Shown here: positions 1 to 8,543 of the stretch, in pieces
Position numbering within the stretch: the first letter of the stretch is position 1
Layout: each line of letters opens with the position of its first letter
From: Rhodocyclaceae bacterium
GTDB lineage: Bacteria; Pseudomonadota; Gammaproteobacteria; Burkholderiales; Rhodocyclaceae
Assembly (NCBI GenBank): GCA_019455325.1
Contig: JACFMQ010000002.1
Coordinates: 517,353-581,352, forward strand
Reading direction: 5' to 3'
DNA: 64,000 bases
Made by a program: the position numbers and the translations under genes
The notes under the pieces: generated by a model
The model's input: the letters and a program-made list of their open reading frames with translations, nothing else
Databases searched by the model: none
What the model was told of the DNA's origin: nothing

Positions 1-1
1 C

Positions 2-481
2 TGGGTGGCCATCGAACTGGCGCGCCAGCGGGACGGCCTGGCCGGCGTGGTCTTCGACCTCCCCGAAGTCGCCGCGGTGGCGGCCGAGAACATCGCCGCC
101 GCCGGCCTGGCGGACCGGCTGTCCGTCATCGGCGGCGACCTGGCGGTCGACGGCGTCGGCGACGGCTACGACCTCGTCTGGTGCTCCTCGGTGCTCCATT
201 TCGTGCCCGACGCCGAGGCGGTCCTGCGCCGGATCATGGCGGCGCTGCGGCCGGGCGGCGCGCTGGTCTGCGCGCACGCCGAGATCGGCGACGAGCCGGA
301 CGCCGCCGCCGAGGTCCTGCAGTTCTACCTGCCGATGCTGATGCAGGGGCGCCACGTCGGCCACCGCGGCGACATGGCGGCGACGCTGCGGCGCCTCGGC
401 TTCGGCCGCATCGACGGCTTCGCCTGCGCCCTGTTTCCGCTGGCGCCGCTGCAGGTCGTCGTCGGCCGCAAGGAGGCATGA
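2..481 (+). CDS. O-methyltransferase-type SAM enzyme, C-terminal part (gene runs off the left edge)
   Basis: Only the last ~159 codons are present; the frame is open to the window edge, so the start lies upstream. The segment has the C-terminal half of a class I SAM-dependent methyltransferase of the acetylserotonin/hydroxyindole O-methyltransferase type (Methyltransf_2-like). Visible are the GVVFDLPEV strand that carries the acidic residue binding the SAM ribose, a GD after the next strand, the DLVWCSSVLHFVPD segment (motif IV region) and RPGGALV (post-II loop). The glycine-rich motif I is off the window. The MFS permease follows immediately, so the two are probably cotranscribed. A degenerate relative lies at the right end (62900-63928). 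Substrate unknown. Confidence 0.75.
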   Translation, partial: WVAIELARQRDGLAGVVFDLPEVAAVAAENIAAAGLADRLSVIGGDLAVDGVGDGYDLVWCSSVLHFVPDAEAVLRRIMAALRPGGALVCAHAEIGDEPDAAAEVLQFYLPMLMQGRHVGHRGDMAATLRRLGFGRIDGFACALFPLAPLQVVVGRKEA

Positions 482-483
482 GC

Positions 484-1692
484 ATGCCCGGCCCCCGCCT
501 GCGCCAGGCGACGTTCGGCTGGATCCACTTCGCGCTGACGGCACCGGCGATCTACCTCTGGCTCGGCCTGCCCCTGGTCATGCGGCAGCAGGGATGGTCG
601 GGCGCGGAGATCGGCCTGTTTCAGCTTGCCGGCCTGCCGGCCGTGTTCAAGGTGTTTCTCGCCCTGCCAGTCGAACGCCGGCGGACGGGGCCGCGGCCCT
701 ACCTGCGCTGGGCCTGGCTGACCGGCGGCGGCTACCTGCTGGCGCTGCTGGCACTCGCCGCCGCCGACGCGCATGCCGACAAGGCCGTTCTCTTCGCGCT
801 GACGCTGCTGGCCGCCCTGTGCGCCACCTGGGCGGACATTCCGGTGAATGCGCTGGCCATCCGGCTGTTTTCCCCCGAGGAACGCCCGCTCGCCGGCGGT
901 GTGCGCGCCGCGGCGAGCTTCGCCGGCGCCGTCGTCGGCGGCGGCGTCATGCTGCTGGTCCAGCAGGCATTCGGCTGGTCGGCGCCGTTCCTTATGCTCG
1001 GCGCCTTCCTGATCGTGGCGCTGGCGCTGCTCGCCGTCATCCGGGAGGAGGATGAGGAAAAGACCGCGGTCGACGGCCGCCCGTCGCCGCTCGCCGTGTG
1101 GCGCGGCTTCTTCGGTCAGGCCGGCGCCGGCACGTGGACGGCGGTGCTGCTCGGCTATTTCCCCTGCGTGGCCGCGGCCTGGATCTATCTCAAGCCCCTG
1201 CTGCTCGACCGCGGCTTTCCGGCGGGCGAGGTCGCCTGGATCGCCGGCATCGGCGGCGGCATCGTCGGTGCGCTGGCCAGTCTGGCCGCCGGCCTGCTGC
1301 CGCGCCGCCGCGTGCCCGGCGTCCTGCCGCTGTCCGCCGCCGCCAACGCGCTCGCCCTGGGCCTGCTGGCCGCGGCGGCCGAACATGCGCCGGCGGCCGG
1401 GCTGATCGCTGCCGCCGCCTTTCTCGCCTTCGCCATGGGCCTGTCGTCGGCGCTCGCCTTCGCGCTGATGATGGAATTCGCCCGCGACGCCTGGCGCGCC
1501 GCCGATTACGGCCTGCAGGCCAGCCTGTTCACGCTCGGCCGGATCGCGGTCGCCGCGGTCGCCGGGCCATGCCTCGACCGCTTCGGCTACGCCGGCATGC
1601 TGGCCGCGCTGGCCGCCGCCGCGCTGGCGGTGGCCGCGCTGATCGCCGCGCGCCGGCGCTTCGTCCTTTTCCTTGGAGGAGCATCCTCATGA
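484..1692 (+). CDS. MFS permease, RhtX/FptX- or AmpG-like
   Basis: A 402-residue inner-membrane permease with about 12 hydrophobic segments. The N-terminal sequence around GLPLVMRQQGWSGAEIGLF, then a lysine-containing loop before a predicted membrane helix, resembles the RhtX/FptX siderophore permeases and AmpG muropeptide permeases, which import or export small molecules across the inner membrane. I chose ATG at 484 because AAGGAGG at 470-476 is 7 nt upstream. The in-frame ATG at 478 overlaps the stop of the preceding gene but sits too close to that ribosome site. The stop overlaps the next gene (ATGA at 1689). Its place behind an O-methyltransferase may mean the two handle one metabolite; that is inference. 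Confidence 0.75.
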   Translation: MPGPRLRQATFGWIHFALTAPAIYLWLGLPLVMRQQGWSGAEIGLFQLAGLPAVFKVFLALPVERRRTGPRPYLRWAWLTGGGYLLALLALAAADAHADKAVLFALTLLAALCATWADIPVNALAIRLFSPEERPLAGGVRAAASFAGAVVGGGVMLLVQQAFGWSAPFLMLGAFLIVALALLAVIREEDEEKTAVDGRPSPLAVWRGFFGQAGAGTWTAVLLGYFPCVAAAWIYLKPLLLDRGFPAGEVAWIAGIGGGIVGALASLAAGLLPRRRVPGVLPLSAAANALALGLLAAAAEHAPAAGLIAAAAFLAFAMGLSSALAFALMMEFARDAWRAADYGLQASLFTLGRIAVAAVAGPCLDRFGYAGMLAALAAAALAVAALIAARRRFVLFLGGASS

Positions 1693-2141
1693 TCACGCAA
1701 CGCAACCGGCTTGCCGCGCTTCTGCTGTCGTCCTTACTGAGTCTTCCGGCCTGGGGTGCGGACGAGTGCGCGCGCATCGAACCGGGGCCCGCGCAGTATT
1801 CGCTGATCCATCCGTTCCACCTGCCGCACGTTCTCCGCTTCATCACCGAGAACGAAGACGCCTTCCGCATCGACGCCGGCCAGCAGCAGGCGATCGGCCG
1901 GCTGGTCGCCGAAGTGAGCGGGCCGACACAGGCCCGTCAGGCGGAGGCCGGCCGGCTGGAACGGGAAATCGCCGTCGCCGCCTTCGCCGGACAGGACAGC
2001 CGCGCCCAGGCAGAAGGCTTCGACCGCCTGCAGCGGGTCAAGCGGGAGATCGCCGAAATGCACGTGGATTTCGTCGGCCGCCTGCGCGGCATCCTGACGC
2101 CCGAACAGTTCGCGCTGCTGCGGAAGCTGGCGGACCGCTGA
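1689..2141 (+). CDS. Small periplasmic Spy/CpxP-like LTxxQ protein
   Basis: A 150-residue protein with a cleavable signal peptide (about residues 1-23, ending SLPAWGA). The mature part is helical and charged, and ends in a motif matching the LTxxQ repeat of Spy/CpxP/CnrX-type periplasmic proteins (ILTPEQFALLRKL, residues ~135-147). Relatives are chaperones or metal-stress sensors; here only the general fold class is supported. The start ATG overlaps the stop of the MFS gene by ATGA, with GGAGGA about 9 nt upstream, so translation is probably coupled. A near N-terminal HPFHLPHVL segment is rich in histidine, which might bind metal. Confidence 0.6.
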   Translation: MITQRNRLAALLLSSLLSLPAWGADECARIEPGPAQYSLIHPFHLPHVLRFITENEDAFRIDAGQQQAIGRLVAEVSGPTQARQAEAGRLEREIAVAAFAGQDSRAQAEGFDRLQRVKREIAEMHVDFVGRLRGILTPEQFALLRKLADR

Positions 2142-2214
2142 CGGCCGCGCATCCCCCGGCGCCACGAAGCCTGTGCTAACGTCTGACATCGCATTCCGAC
2201 GAGGGGGCACGCAC

Positions 2215-3462
2215 ATGAACAAACTGATCGTCGCGGCCGCCGGCGTCTGCGCTGCGCTGCCGGTCTGCGCGCAGAGCCCGCAGAAGGTCCATCCGCCGGT
2301 GGCCCAGTTCTGGATGGACGCTGCCACGCACAGCCTGTCGCTGCCCGGCGTCGAGGAAATGGAGGGCGACTCGCCGCTCGCCGGCATGCTCGGCGGCGCC
2401 TTCGGCCAGGCCCGCGGCGGCACGGGCATGCCCGGCAAGTGGCTCGATTCGGCGCTGCACACGCGCAACAAGCCGGCCGGCACCCAGGGAACGCACGCCA
2501 TTCCGGCGGCGATGCGCATAGCCTCGCCCCTGCCCCTGCTGCCCGTGACCGTCGAACCGGGCAGCAAGGGCGGCGAGACGCAGGAGGCGCCCGAGAAACC
2601 CGAGGGACGCCTCGTCTTCTACTGGGGCTGCGGCGAAGCCGTCCGCCCGGGGCAGCCGCGCGTGCTCGATTTCTCGAAGGCCGCGCCCGAGGAGTTCGGC
2701 AAATTCATGACCGGCCGCCACGCCCCGGACCGCGGCGCGAAGGCCGTGCCGGGCCGCTCCGTCTGGCCGAACAGGACGAGCACCCTGCGCGTGCCCAAGG
2801 CCGCCTCGCTGCTCGGCGAGCACGCGGTCGGCGGCGAGGGCGTGCCGGCAAACTGGACCTTCGCCGTCGCCCCCGGCTTCGACTTCATGGAGAAGGTGCG
2901 CCTGAACGCGGCCGGCGACCCGGCCGCTTCGATTCCCCTGCGCTGGCAGGCGGTCGCCGGCGCCACCGGCTATTTCCTGACGGCGATGGCCCATCGCCGG
3001 GGCGCGGACGGCGCGAACGAACTGATCCTGTGGAGTTCGAGCGAGGCGCCCGACCCCGGCTGGGGGCTGATGAACTACCTGGCGCCGGCGCGCGTGGACA
3101 AGCTGATCGCCGAAAAGGTCGTGCTGCCGGCGAAGACCCTGCAATGTGCCCTGCCCAAGGCCATCTTCGCCGGCACCGAGGGCGCCTTCGCCAACCTGAT
3201 CGCCTACGGGCCGGAGCTCAATCTCGCCCATCCGCCGCGCCCCGCGGACCCGAAGGTCGACTGGAAGCCCGAGTGGACGGTGCGCCTGCGGCTGAAATCG
3301 ACGGGCATGGCCCTGCTCGGCGAGGAGGCCGCGGCACCCGGCGCGGCGGCGGACGCCCCGACGGCCGACGAGCGGCCGGCGGCGGGCGGTTCACCGGCGA
3401 CGGAAGTGCTCAAGGAGCTCGGCAATCCGGTGAACATCCTGAAGGGCGTCTTCGGCAGGTAG
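2215..3462 (+). CDS. Secreted protein of unknown function
   Basis: A 415-residue protein with an N-terminal signal peptide (MNKLIVAAAG to about residue 20, ending VCAQ). I chose ATG 2215, after GAGGGGG at 2201-2207. I do not recognise a domain. A glycine-rich stretch (around residues 55-70) is followed by a region resembling beta-sandwich repeats (VRLNAAGDPAASIPLRWQAV, then ATGYFLTAM) and a proline/alanine-rich C-terminal linker. It converges with the GGDEF/EAL gene, whose stop is 17 bp away. It is probably periplasmic or surface located; no function is assigned. Confidence 0.7.
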   Translation: MNKLIVAAAGVCAALPVCAQSPQKVHPPVAQFWMDAATHSLSLPGVEEMEGDSPLAGMLGGAFGQARGGTGMPGKWLDSALHTRNKPAGTQGTHAIPAAMRIASPLPLLPVTVEPGSKGGETQEAPEKPEGRLVFYWGCGEAVRPGQPRVLDFSKAAPEEFGKFMTGRHAPDRGAKAVPGRSVWPNRTSTLRVPKAASLLGEHAVGGEGVPANWTFAVAPGFDFMEKVRLNAAGDPAASIPLRWQAVAGATGYFLTAMAHRRGADGANELILWSSSEAPDPGWGLMNYLAPARVDKLIAEKVVLPAKTLQCALPKAIFAGTEGAFANLIAYGPELNLAHPPRPADPKVDWKPEWTVRLRLKSTGMALLGEEAAAPGAAADAPTADERPAAGGSPATEVLKELGNPVNILKGVFGR

Positions 3463-3479
3463 ACGCCGGCCGGCCGCCC

Positions 3480-6020
3480 TCAGCCCGCCCCGGCGCCGAA
3501 GATCGCCGCCGCCTCCGTCGCCGGCCGCGGCCGCGAGAAGTAGAAGCCCTGGCAGCGCAGGCAGCCTTCGCCGCGCAGCGCGGCGAGCTGCGCGGCGCTC
3601 TCCACGCCCTCGGCGACGACCTCCAGCCCGAGGCTCCGCGCCAGGCCAACGATGGAGGCGACGATGGCCGCGTCGTCGCGGTCGTCGCACAGGTCGCGCA
3701 CGAAGGAGCGGTCGATCTTCAGGCTGTTCACCGGGAAGCGCTTGAGGTAGGCGAGGCTGGAATAGCCGGTGCCGAAGTCGTCGATAGCCAGGCGCACGCC
3801 CATGTCGGTGAGCGCCTGCACCTGCGCCAGCGCCTCGTCCACGCTGTGCATCAGGCAGGATTCGGTGATCTCCAGTTCGAGCATCGCCGGCTCGACGCCG
3901 GTTTCTTCCAGGATCGCGCGCACGCGCTCGGCCAGCCCGCTTTGCTGGAACTGGCGCGGCGACAGGTTCACCGCCACCGGCACGCGCGGCCAGCCGTCGT
4001 CGTGCCAGGCGCGCAACTGGCGGCACGCTTCGCGCAGCACCCATTCGCCGAGTTCGAGGATGAGGCCGGTCTCCTCGGCCACCGGGATGAACTCGCCGGG
4101 CGGCACCAGGCCGCTCTCCGGGTCCTGCCAGCGGACCAGCGCCTCCAGCCCGCAGACGCGGCCGTGCACGACGTCGACCTGCGGCTGGAAGTGCAGCACG
4201 AACTCCTGCTGCTCGACGGCGCGGCGCAGGCGCTGCTCCATGCGGAAGAAGCGCGTCGCCGCCTCGTTCATCGCCGACGAGAAGAACTGGAAGTTGTTGC
4301 GGCCGCGGCTCTTCGCCGTGTACATCGCGGTGTCGGCGTTCTTCATCAGCGTCTGCGCGTCGCGGCCGTCCTCGGGGTAGAGGGCGATGCCGATCGAGGT
4401 CGTCGCGCGCAGCGCGTGGCCCATCACTTCGAGCGGCCGGGCGAGGCCGTTCACGATGCGCTCGGCGACCATCACCGCGTCGTCGGTGCCGCCGACGGCG
4501 CCGAGGAGGACGACGAACTCGTCGCCGCCGAGGCGGCAGACCGTGTCCACGTCGCGCACCGCCGCCGTCAGCCGGCCGGCGACGCCCTTCAGCAGCGCGT
4601 CGCCGACGTCGTGGCCGAGCGAATCGTTCACGCTCTTGAAGCGGTCGAGGTCGAGGAAGAGCACGGCCACCCGGTTGCCGGCGCGGCCGGCGCCGGCCAG
4701 CGCCTGGCCGAGGCGGTCCTGCAGCAGGCTGCGGTTGGGCAGGCCGGTCAGCGCGTCGTGGTGGGCGATGTGCCAGATGCGCTCCTCGGCCTGCATGCGC
4801 TCGAAGATCTCCGACTGCAACTGGACGTTGGCGCTCTCCAGCTCGGCCGTGCGCTCGGCGACGCGCTGCTCCAGCTCCTCGTGCGCGCGCAGCAGCGCCT
4901 CCTGCGCCTGCCGGCGCTCGGTGATGTCCTCGGCGATCCAGATGGCGCCGCCGCCCTCCTCCCAGGAAACGCGCTGCGCCGTGCCGCGGACCCAGAACAG
5001 GCTGCCGTCCCGGTGCCGCACCTGCACCTCGCCGACGAAGGCGCCGTGCCGGCGCAGCCCGTTCGCGGCCTGCTCGGTGAACTCGCGGCAGTAGGCGTCG
5101 TCGTGGAAGAGCGCGGCGATCGGCCGGCCGACCAGCTCCTCCGGGCGATAGCCGAGCGCCGTCGCGAAGCGGTCGTTGCAGCGCTGCAGATGCCCGCCGC
5201 TGACGTAGGTGATGCCGAAGGCGGCGTTGTCGAAGATCATCCGCTGCTCGGCAAGCGCCGCCTGCAGGCGCTCGTCCTGGCGCTTCCTTTCGCTCATGTC
5301 CTCGATGATCCACACCGAGCCGAGCGCCGGCTGCCGGGCGTCGATGGAGCGGCCGCTGACCAGCGCCCAGAAGGTGCTGCCGTCCTTGCGCCGCAGCCAC
5401 TGCTCGCGGCGGTGCGTGCCGCCGGCGGCGAGCAGCGCGTAGGTCTCGCCGACCGAATCGAATTCCCCGTCGGAGATGTAGAAGATGCGCGACGAGCAGC
5501 CGATCAGCTCGCCCCTGGCGTAGCCGAATATTTCCTCGATGCGCGGGTTGTTGCGGACCACGGTGCGGTCGCGCAGCAGCAGGATGCCGACGTGGGCGGC
5601 GTCGAAGGTCGCCTCCAGGTCGCGCTGCGTGTCCCACAGCGCCGCCTTGACGCGCGTCTGCTCCTCGATGTCCTCGACGATCCAGATGGTGCCCTCGCGC
5701 GGGTTGTCGCGGTGGATGGCGGCGGCGTGCAGGCGGCAGTCGACGGTGCCGCCGTCGGCGCGGCGCAGCGGCAGCTCGGCGTCGAAGGGATCGCCGGTGA
5801 TCAGCGCCTGGCGCGCCCAGCGGCGCAGGCGCAGGTACTCGCTCTCGCTGCGGTAGAGCAGGCGGGCGGACTGGCCGACGACTTCGTCCTCGGCGTAGCC
5901 GAGAATCTCGCAGAAGCGCCGGTTGCAATGCTGCAGCGTGCCGTCGCGGACGAGCACGATGCCGACCGGCGCATGGTCGAAAATGGCCAGCAGCTCCGGC
6001 ACGGCCAGCATCCGGGTCAT
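3480..6020 (-). CDS. PAS-PAS-PAS-GGDEF-EAL c-di-GMP signalling protein
   Basis: An 846-residue cytoplasmic protein with three PAS/PAC modules (about residues 5-125, 128-250 and 255-385), a short coiled coil (385-415), a GGDEF domain (~420-575) and an EAL domain (~590-840). The cyclase active site is intact (LGGDEF) and is preceded five residues upstream by an RxxD allosteric I-site (RDVD). The phosphodiesterase signature is intact too: EALVRW, LEITES, DDFGTGYS and KIDRSF. It could therefore make and/or degrade c-di-GMP in response to a ligand or redox state sensed by PAS. No membrane segment is seen. Start ATG 6018-6020 follows GGAGGAGA on the minus strand. It stands alone, transcribed toward the secreted protein. 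Confidence 0.93.
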   Translation of the reverse strand: MTRMLAVPELLAIFDHAPVGIVLVRDGTLQHCNRRFCEILGYAEDEVVGQSARLLYRSESEYLRLRRWARQALITGDPFDAELPLRRADGGTVDCRLHAAAIHRDNPREGTIWIVEDIEEQTRVKAALWDTQRDLEATFDAAHVGILLLRDRTVVRNNPRIEEIFGYARGELIGCSSRIFYISDGEFDSVGETYALLAAGGTHRREQWLRRKDGSTFWALVSGRSIDARQPALGSVWIIEDMSERKRQDERLQAALAEQRMIFDNAAFGITYVSGGHLQRCNDRFATALGYRPEELVGRPIAALFHDDAYCREFTEQAANGLRRHGAFVGEVQVRHRDGSLFWVRGTAQRVSWEEGGGAIWIAEDITERRQAQEALLRAHEELEQRVAERTAELESANVQLQSEIFERMQAEERIWHIAHHDALTGLPNRSLLQDRLGQALAGAGRAGNRVAVLFLDLDRFKSVNDSLGHDVGDALLKGVAGRLTAAVRDVDTVCRLGGDEFVVLLGAVGGTDDAVMVAERIVNGLARPLEVMGHALRATTSIGIALYPEDGRDAQTLMKNADTAMYTAKSRGRNNFQFFSSAMNEAATRFFRMEQRLRRAVEQQEFVLHFQPQVDVVHGRVCGLEALVRWQDPESGLVPPGEFIPVAEETGLILELGEWVLREACRQLRAWHDDGWPRVPVAVNLSPRQFQQSGLAERVRAILEETGVEPAMLELEITESCLMHSVDEALAQVQALTDMGVRLAIDDFGTGYSSLAYLKRFPVNSLKIDRSFVRDLCDDRDDAAIVASIVGLARSLGLEVVAEGVESAAQLAALRGEGCLRCQGFYFSRPRPATEAAAIFGAGAG

Positions 6021-6132
6021 CGTCTCCTCCAGGTGTCCTGTTCGCCCTCTGCGGGGCTTCGGTCGGCCTGCCGGCCGCCGCGAACGGCGATCATACCAGT
6101 GGCAAGGACACGGAGGGGACGCGGGCGGGCGT

Positions 6133-7005
6133 TCAGGTCGGGCCGGCCCGCTCCAGCACGCGCAGCAGCGAGGCCGTGTCGCAGCCGCCCCAGCCCTGCG
6201 CCATCAGCGCGTTGAGCTGCTGGCCGACGACCGCCGCCAGCGGCAGCGGCAGGCCGAGCGCATGCGCCTCGGCAAGCAGGATGCCGAAATCCTTGTGATG
6301 CAGCCGGGCCTCGACGCCGGCGGCGAAGTCGCGCTGCGTCATGCGCGCGCCGAAGACCTCCAGCACGCGGCTGCCGGCGGAGCCGCCGGCGAGCACCCGG
6401 CGCACCTTCTCCGGGTCGACGCCGGCGGCGGCGGCCAGCCGCATGGCCTCGGCCGCGGCCTCGATCGCCGCCACCATGACCATCTGGTTGCACGCCTTGG
6501 CCACCTGGCCGGCGCCGTTGCCGCCGACGTGGACCAGGGTCTGGCCGAGGACCGCGAACAGCGGCCGCACGCGTTCGAGCACCGCCGCCTCGCCGCCGGC
6601 CATGATCGCCAGCGTGCCGGCCTCGGCGCCGATGCCGCCGCCGGAAACCGGCGCGTCGAGCATGTGCACGCCGCGGCCGGCGAGCCGCGCCGCCAGGCCG
6701 CGCGCCAGCCCCGGCGCGACGGTGCTCATGTCGACCAGGATCGAACCGGGCGCGAAGCCTTCGGCCAGCCCGTGCTCGCCGAAGACCACGGCCTCGACGT
6801 CGCTGCCGTAGGTGACGATGGTGAAAACGATGTCGGCATGCCGGGCGACTTCGGCCGGCGAGGCGCGCAGCGCGGCGCCGGCCTCGACCAGCGGCGCCGC
6901 CGCCTCGGGCCGGCGCGCCCACACCGAGACCGCGTGGCCGGCGCGCAGCAGGCGGCCGGCCATCGGCCGGCCCATGGTGCCGAGGCCGACGAAGCCGAGC
7001 TTCAT
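6133..7005 (-). CDS. NAD(P)-dependent beta-hydroxyacid dehydrogenase (second of a tandem pair)
   Basis: A 290-residue cytosolic oxidoreductase of the 3-hydroxyisobutyrate dehydrogenase / tartronate semialdehyde reductase family. Residues 1-20 hold the Rossmann signature GFVGLGTMGRPM. The substrate-binding motif DAPVSGGGIGAEAGTL lies at ~118-133 and the catalytic lysine motif GAGQVAKACNQ at ~165-175. The start overlaps the stop of the upstream paralogue (ATGA at 7002-7005), so they form an operon. The pair probably interconverts 2-hydroxy-3-oxopropionate or a related hydroxyacid with its semialdehyde; which substrate each prefers cannot be told. A MarR regulator precedes them. Confidence 0.88.
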   Translation of the reverse strand: MKLGFVGLGTMGRPMAGRLLRAGHAVSVWARRPEAAAPLVEAGAALRASPAEVARHADIVFTIVTYGSDVEAVVFGEHGLAEGFAPGSILVDMSTVAPGLARGLAARLAGRGVHMLDAPVSGGGIGAEAGTLAIMAGGEAAVLERVRPLFAVLGQTLVHVGGNGAGQVAKACNQMVMVAAIEAAAEAMRLAAAAGVDPEKVRRVLAGGSAGSRVLEVFGARMTQRDFAAGVEARLHHKDFGILLAEAHALGLPLPLAAVVGQQLNALMAQGWGGCDTASLLRVLERAGPT

Positions 7006-7877
7006 TCCTGGCCGGAGAGCGTTTCGAGCAGCTTCAGCACGGCGATCGAATCCTCCTCGCCGAGGCCGGAACCGACCATCGCGTTGAACATCTGCGTCGT
7101 CGCCGCGGCGCCGGGCAGCATCAGCCCGAGCTGGTGCGCGCTCTGCATGACGATGTTCAGATCCTTCTGGTGCATCCAGCTCTTGAAGCCGGGCTTGAAG
7201 CTGCGGTCGAGCATGCGCTGGCCGTGGTTTTCGAGAATCTTCGAATAGGCGAAGCCGCCCATCAGCGCCTCGCGCACCCTGGCCGGATCGGCGCCGGCCT
7301 TCTTCGCGAAGCACAGCGCCTCGGCGACGGCGAGCACGCCCATGCCGGTGACGATCTGGTTGCACGCCTTGGCCACCTGGCCGGCGCCGGAATCGCCGAC
7401 GTGCACGACGTTCCTGCCCATGCAGTCGAAGGCCGGGCGGGCCTTCTCGAACGCCGCCGCGCTGCCGCCGGCCATGATCGAGAGCGTGCCGGCGACGGCG
7501 CCGACCTCGCCGCCGGACACCGGCGCGTCGAGGAAATCGATGCCCGCCTCAAGCATCCGCGCGGCGATGTCCTTGGCCGCCGCCGGCGCGATCGTGCTCA
7601 TGTCGACCGCTACCAGCCCCGGCGCCGCGCCCTTGGCGACGCCGTTTTCGCCGAGCATGACCGCGGCCACGTCCGGCGCGTCGGCGACCATCGAGATCAC
7701 CAGCTCGACGCGGCCGGCGACGTCGGCGGGGCTGCGGCCGGTCTGCGCACCGGCCGCGGCGAGCGGCGCCATGGATTCGGCGCGGCGCGCCCAGACGACC
7801 AATTCGTGCCCGCCCTTCAGCAGGTTGAGCGCCATCGGCCGGCCCATGATGCCGAGCCCGAGGAATCCGATCTTCAT
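7002..7877 (-). CDS. NAD(P)-dependent beta-hydroxyacid dehydrogenase (first of a tandem pair)
   Basis: A 291-residue protein of the same family as its downstream neighbour. It has Rossmann motif GFLGLGIMGRPM, DAPVSGGEVGAVAGTLSIM and the catalytic GAGQVAKACNQ. Tartronate semialdehyde reductase or 3-hydroxyisobutyrate dehydrogenase activity is the likely class. The two paralogues are alike across their whole length but clearly diverged in the C-terminal substrate domain (for instance LNIVMQSAHQLGL here against FGILLAEAHALGL there). That argues for distinct substrates rather than a recent copy. The MarR-type gene lies 33 bp upstream on the same strand and probably controls both. Confidence 0.88.
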   Translation of the reverse strand: MKIGFLGLGIMGRPMALNLLKGGHELVVWARRAESMAPLAAAGAQTGRSPADVAGRVELVISMVADAPDVAAVMLGENGVAKGAAPGLVAVDMSTIAPAAAKDIAARMLEAGIDFLDAPVSGGEVGAVAGTLSIMAGGSAAAFEKARPAFDCMGRNVVHVGDSGAGQVAKACNQIVTGMGVLAVAEALCFAKKAGADPARVREALMGGFAYSKILENHGQRMLDRSFKPGFKSWMHQKDLNIVMQSAHQLGLMLPGAAATTQMFNAMVGSGLGEEDSIAVLKLLETLSGQE

Positions 7878-7910
7878 TGCTGTCTCCGGTGTGACGACGG
7901 ACGGCCCGGC

Positions 7911-8354
7911 TCAGGGCGCCGGGCGGCGGCCGGCCGAGAAGGACTGCGCGGTCGGCACGCTGAAGCGGCCGTTCAGCGCGATCAACTGCACGCGGTGCGC
8001 GTCGGCCAGCCGCGCCACGTAGTCCTCGCCCTTGGGCAGCAGGCGGACCTCGATGCGGCGGCGGTCCTCGGTCGAGCGGCGGCGCTCGACGAAACCCTGC
8101 TTCTCGCAGCGCGAGACCAGCGCGACGACGCCGTGGTGCTGCGCCTGCAGGCGCTCGGCGAGTTCGCCGATGGTCGCCCAGTCGCGGCCGGGGTAGCCCT
8201 TGATGTTGAGCAGCATCAGGTACTGCAGCGGCGTGATGCCGGCCTTGCGCGTGACGGTCTCGGAGAAGCGGAGGAAGCGGCGGATCTGGTAGCGGAAATC
8301 GGCGAGAACCTCGAAATCCTGCTTGTCGAGCTGCGGCGACTGCGGTGCGTTCAT
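7911..8354 (-). CDS. MarR-family transcriptional regulator
   Basis: A 147-residue winged-helix regulator. An N-terminal dimerisation helix (FRYQIRRFLRFSE) precedes the helix-turn-helix (IGELAERLQAQHHGVVALVSRCEKQGFV) and the wing, RRRSTEDRRRIEVRLLPKGE, which carries the usual DxR motif. I chose ATG 8352-8354 because the sequence further upstream is arginine/proline-rich and unlike the family. It is first in an apparent operon with the two hydroxyacid dehydrogenases and probably responds to a small carboxylate or aromatic acid. An inverted repeat about 145 bp upstream (8498-8519) is a possible operator shared with the divergent kinase gene. Confidence 0.85.
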   Translation of the reverse strand: MNAPQSPQLDKQDFEVLADFRYQIRRFLRFSETVTRKAGITPLQYLMLLNIKGYPGRDWATIGELAERLQAQHHGVVALVSRCEKQGFVERRRSTEDRRRIEVRLLPKGEDYVARLADAHRVQLIALNGRFSVPTAQSFSAGRRPAP

Positions 8355-8543
8355 CGGGGGGGCTCCGGCTTTTTTTGGTCTGCCCGCGACGACCCGTCGG
8401 GGCCAGGGAATTCTACCGGCAAAGCCCGGCCGCAGGGAGCCGCGCCCGCAGGCCAGCAACGGCCGGCCTTGCCGGGTGGATCTTCATCAATGAGAAAATG
8501 TTTGCTTTATTGGTAACATGCCGCTTTCCCATCACGTCGGCCC
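8355..8543. promoter_or_regulatory. Divergent promoter region with an ATGTT-N12-AACAT inverted repeat
   Basis: This is the spacer between the MarR gene (minus) and the hybrid kinase (plus). The inverted repeat ATGTT (8498-8502) and AACAT (8515-8519) sits in the only AT-richer stretch, which is where a promoter would be expected. Five-base arms around a 12-base centre fit the size of MarR-type operators. Binding is inference. Confidence 0.35.

Noticed and set aside
2439-6215. A 1258-codon plus-strand frame across the secreted protein and the GGDEF/EAL gene
   Set aside because: It runs through two genes on opposite strands and encodes an Arg/Ala-rich string without domains; the GGDEF/EAL frame on the minus strand is unmistakable.
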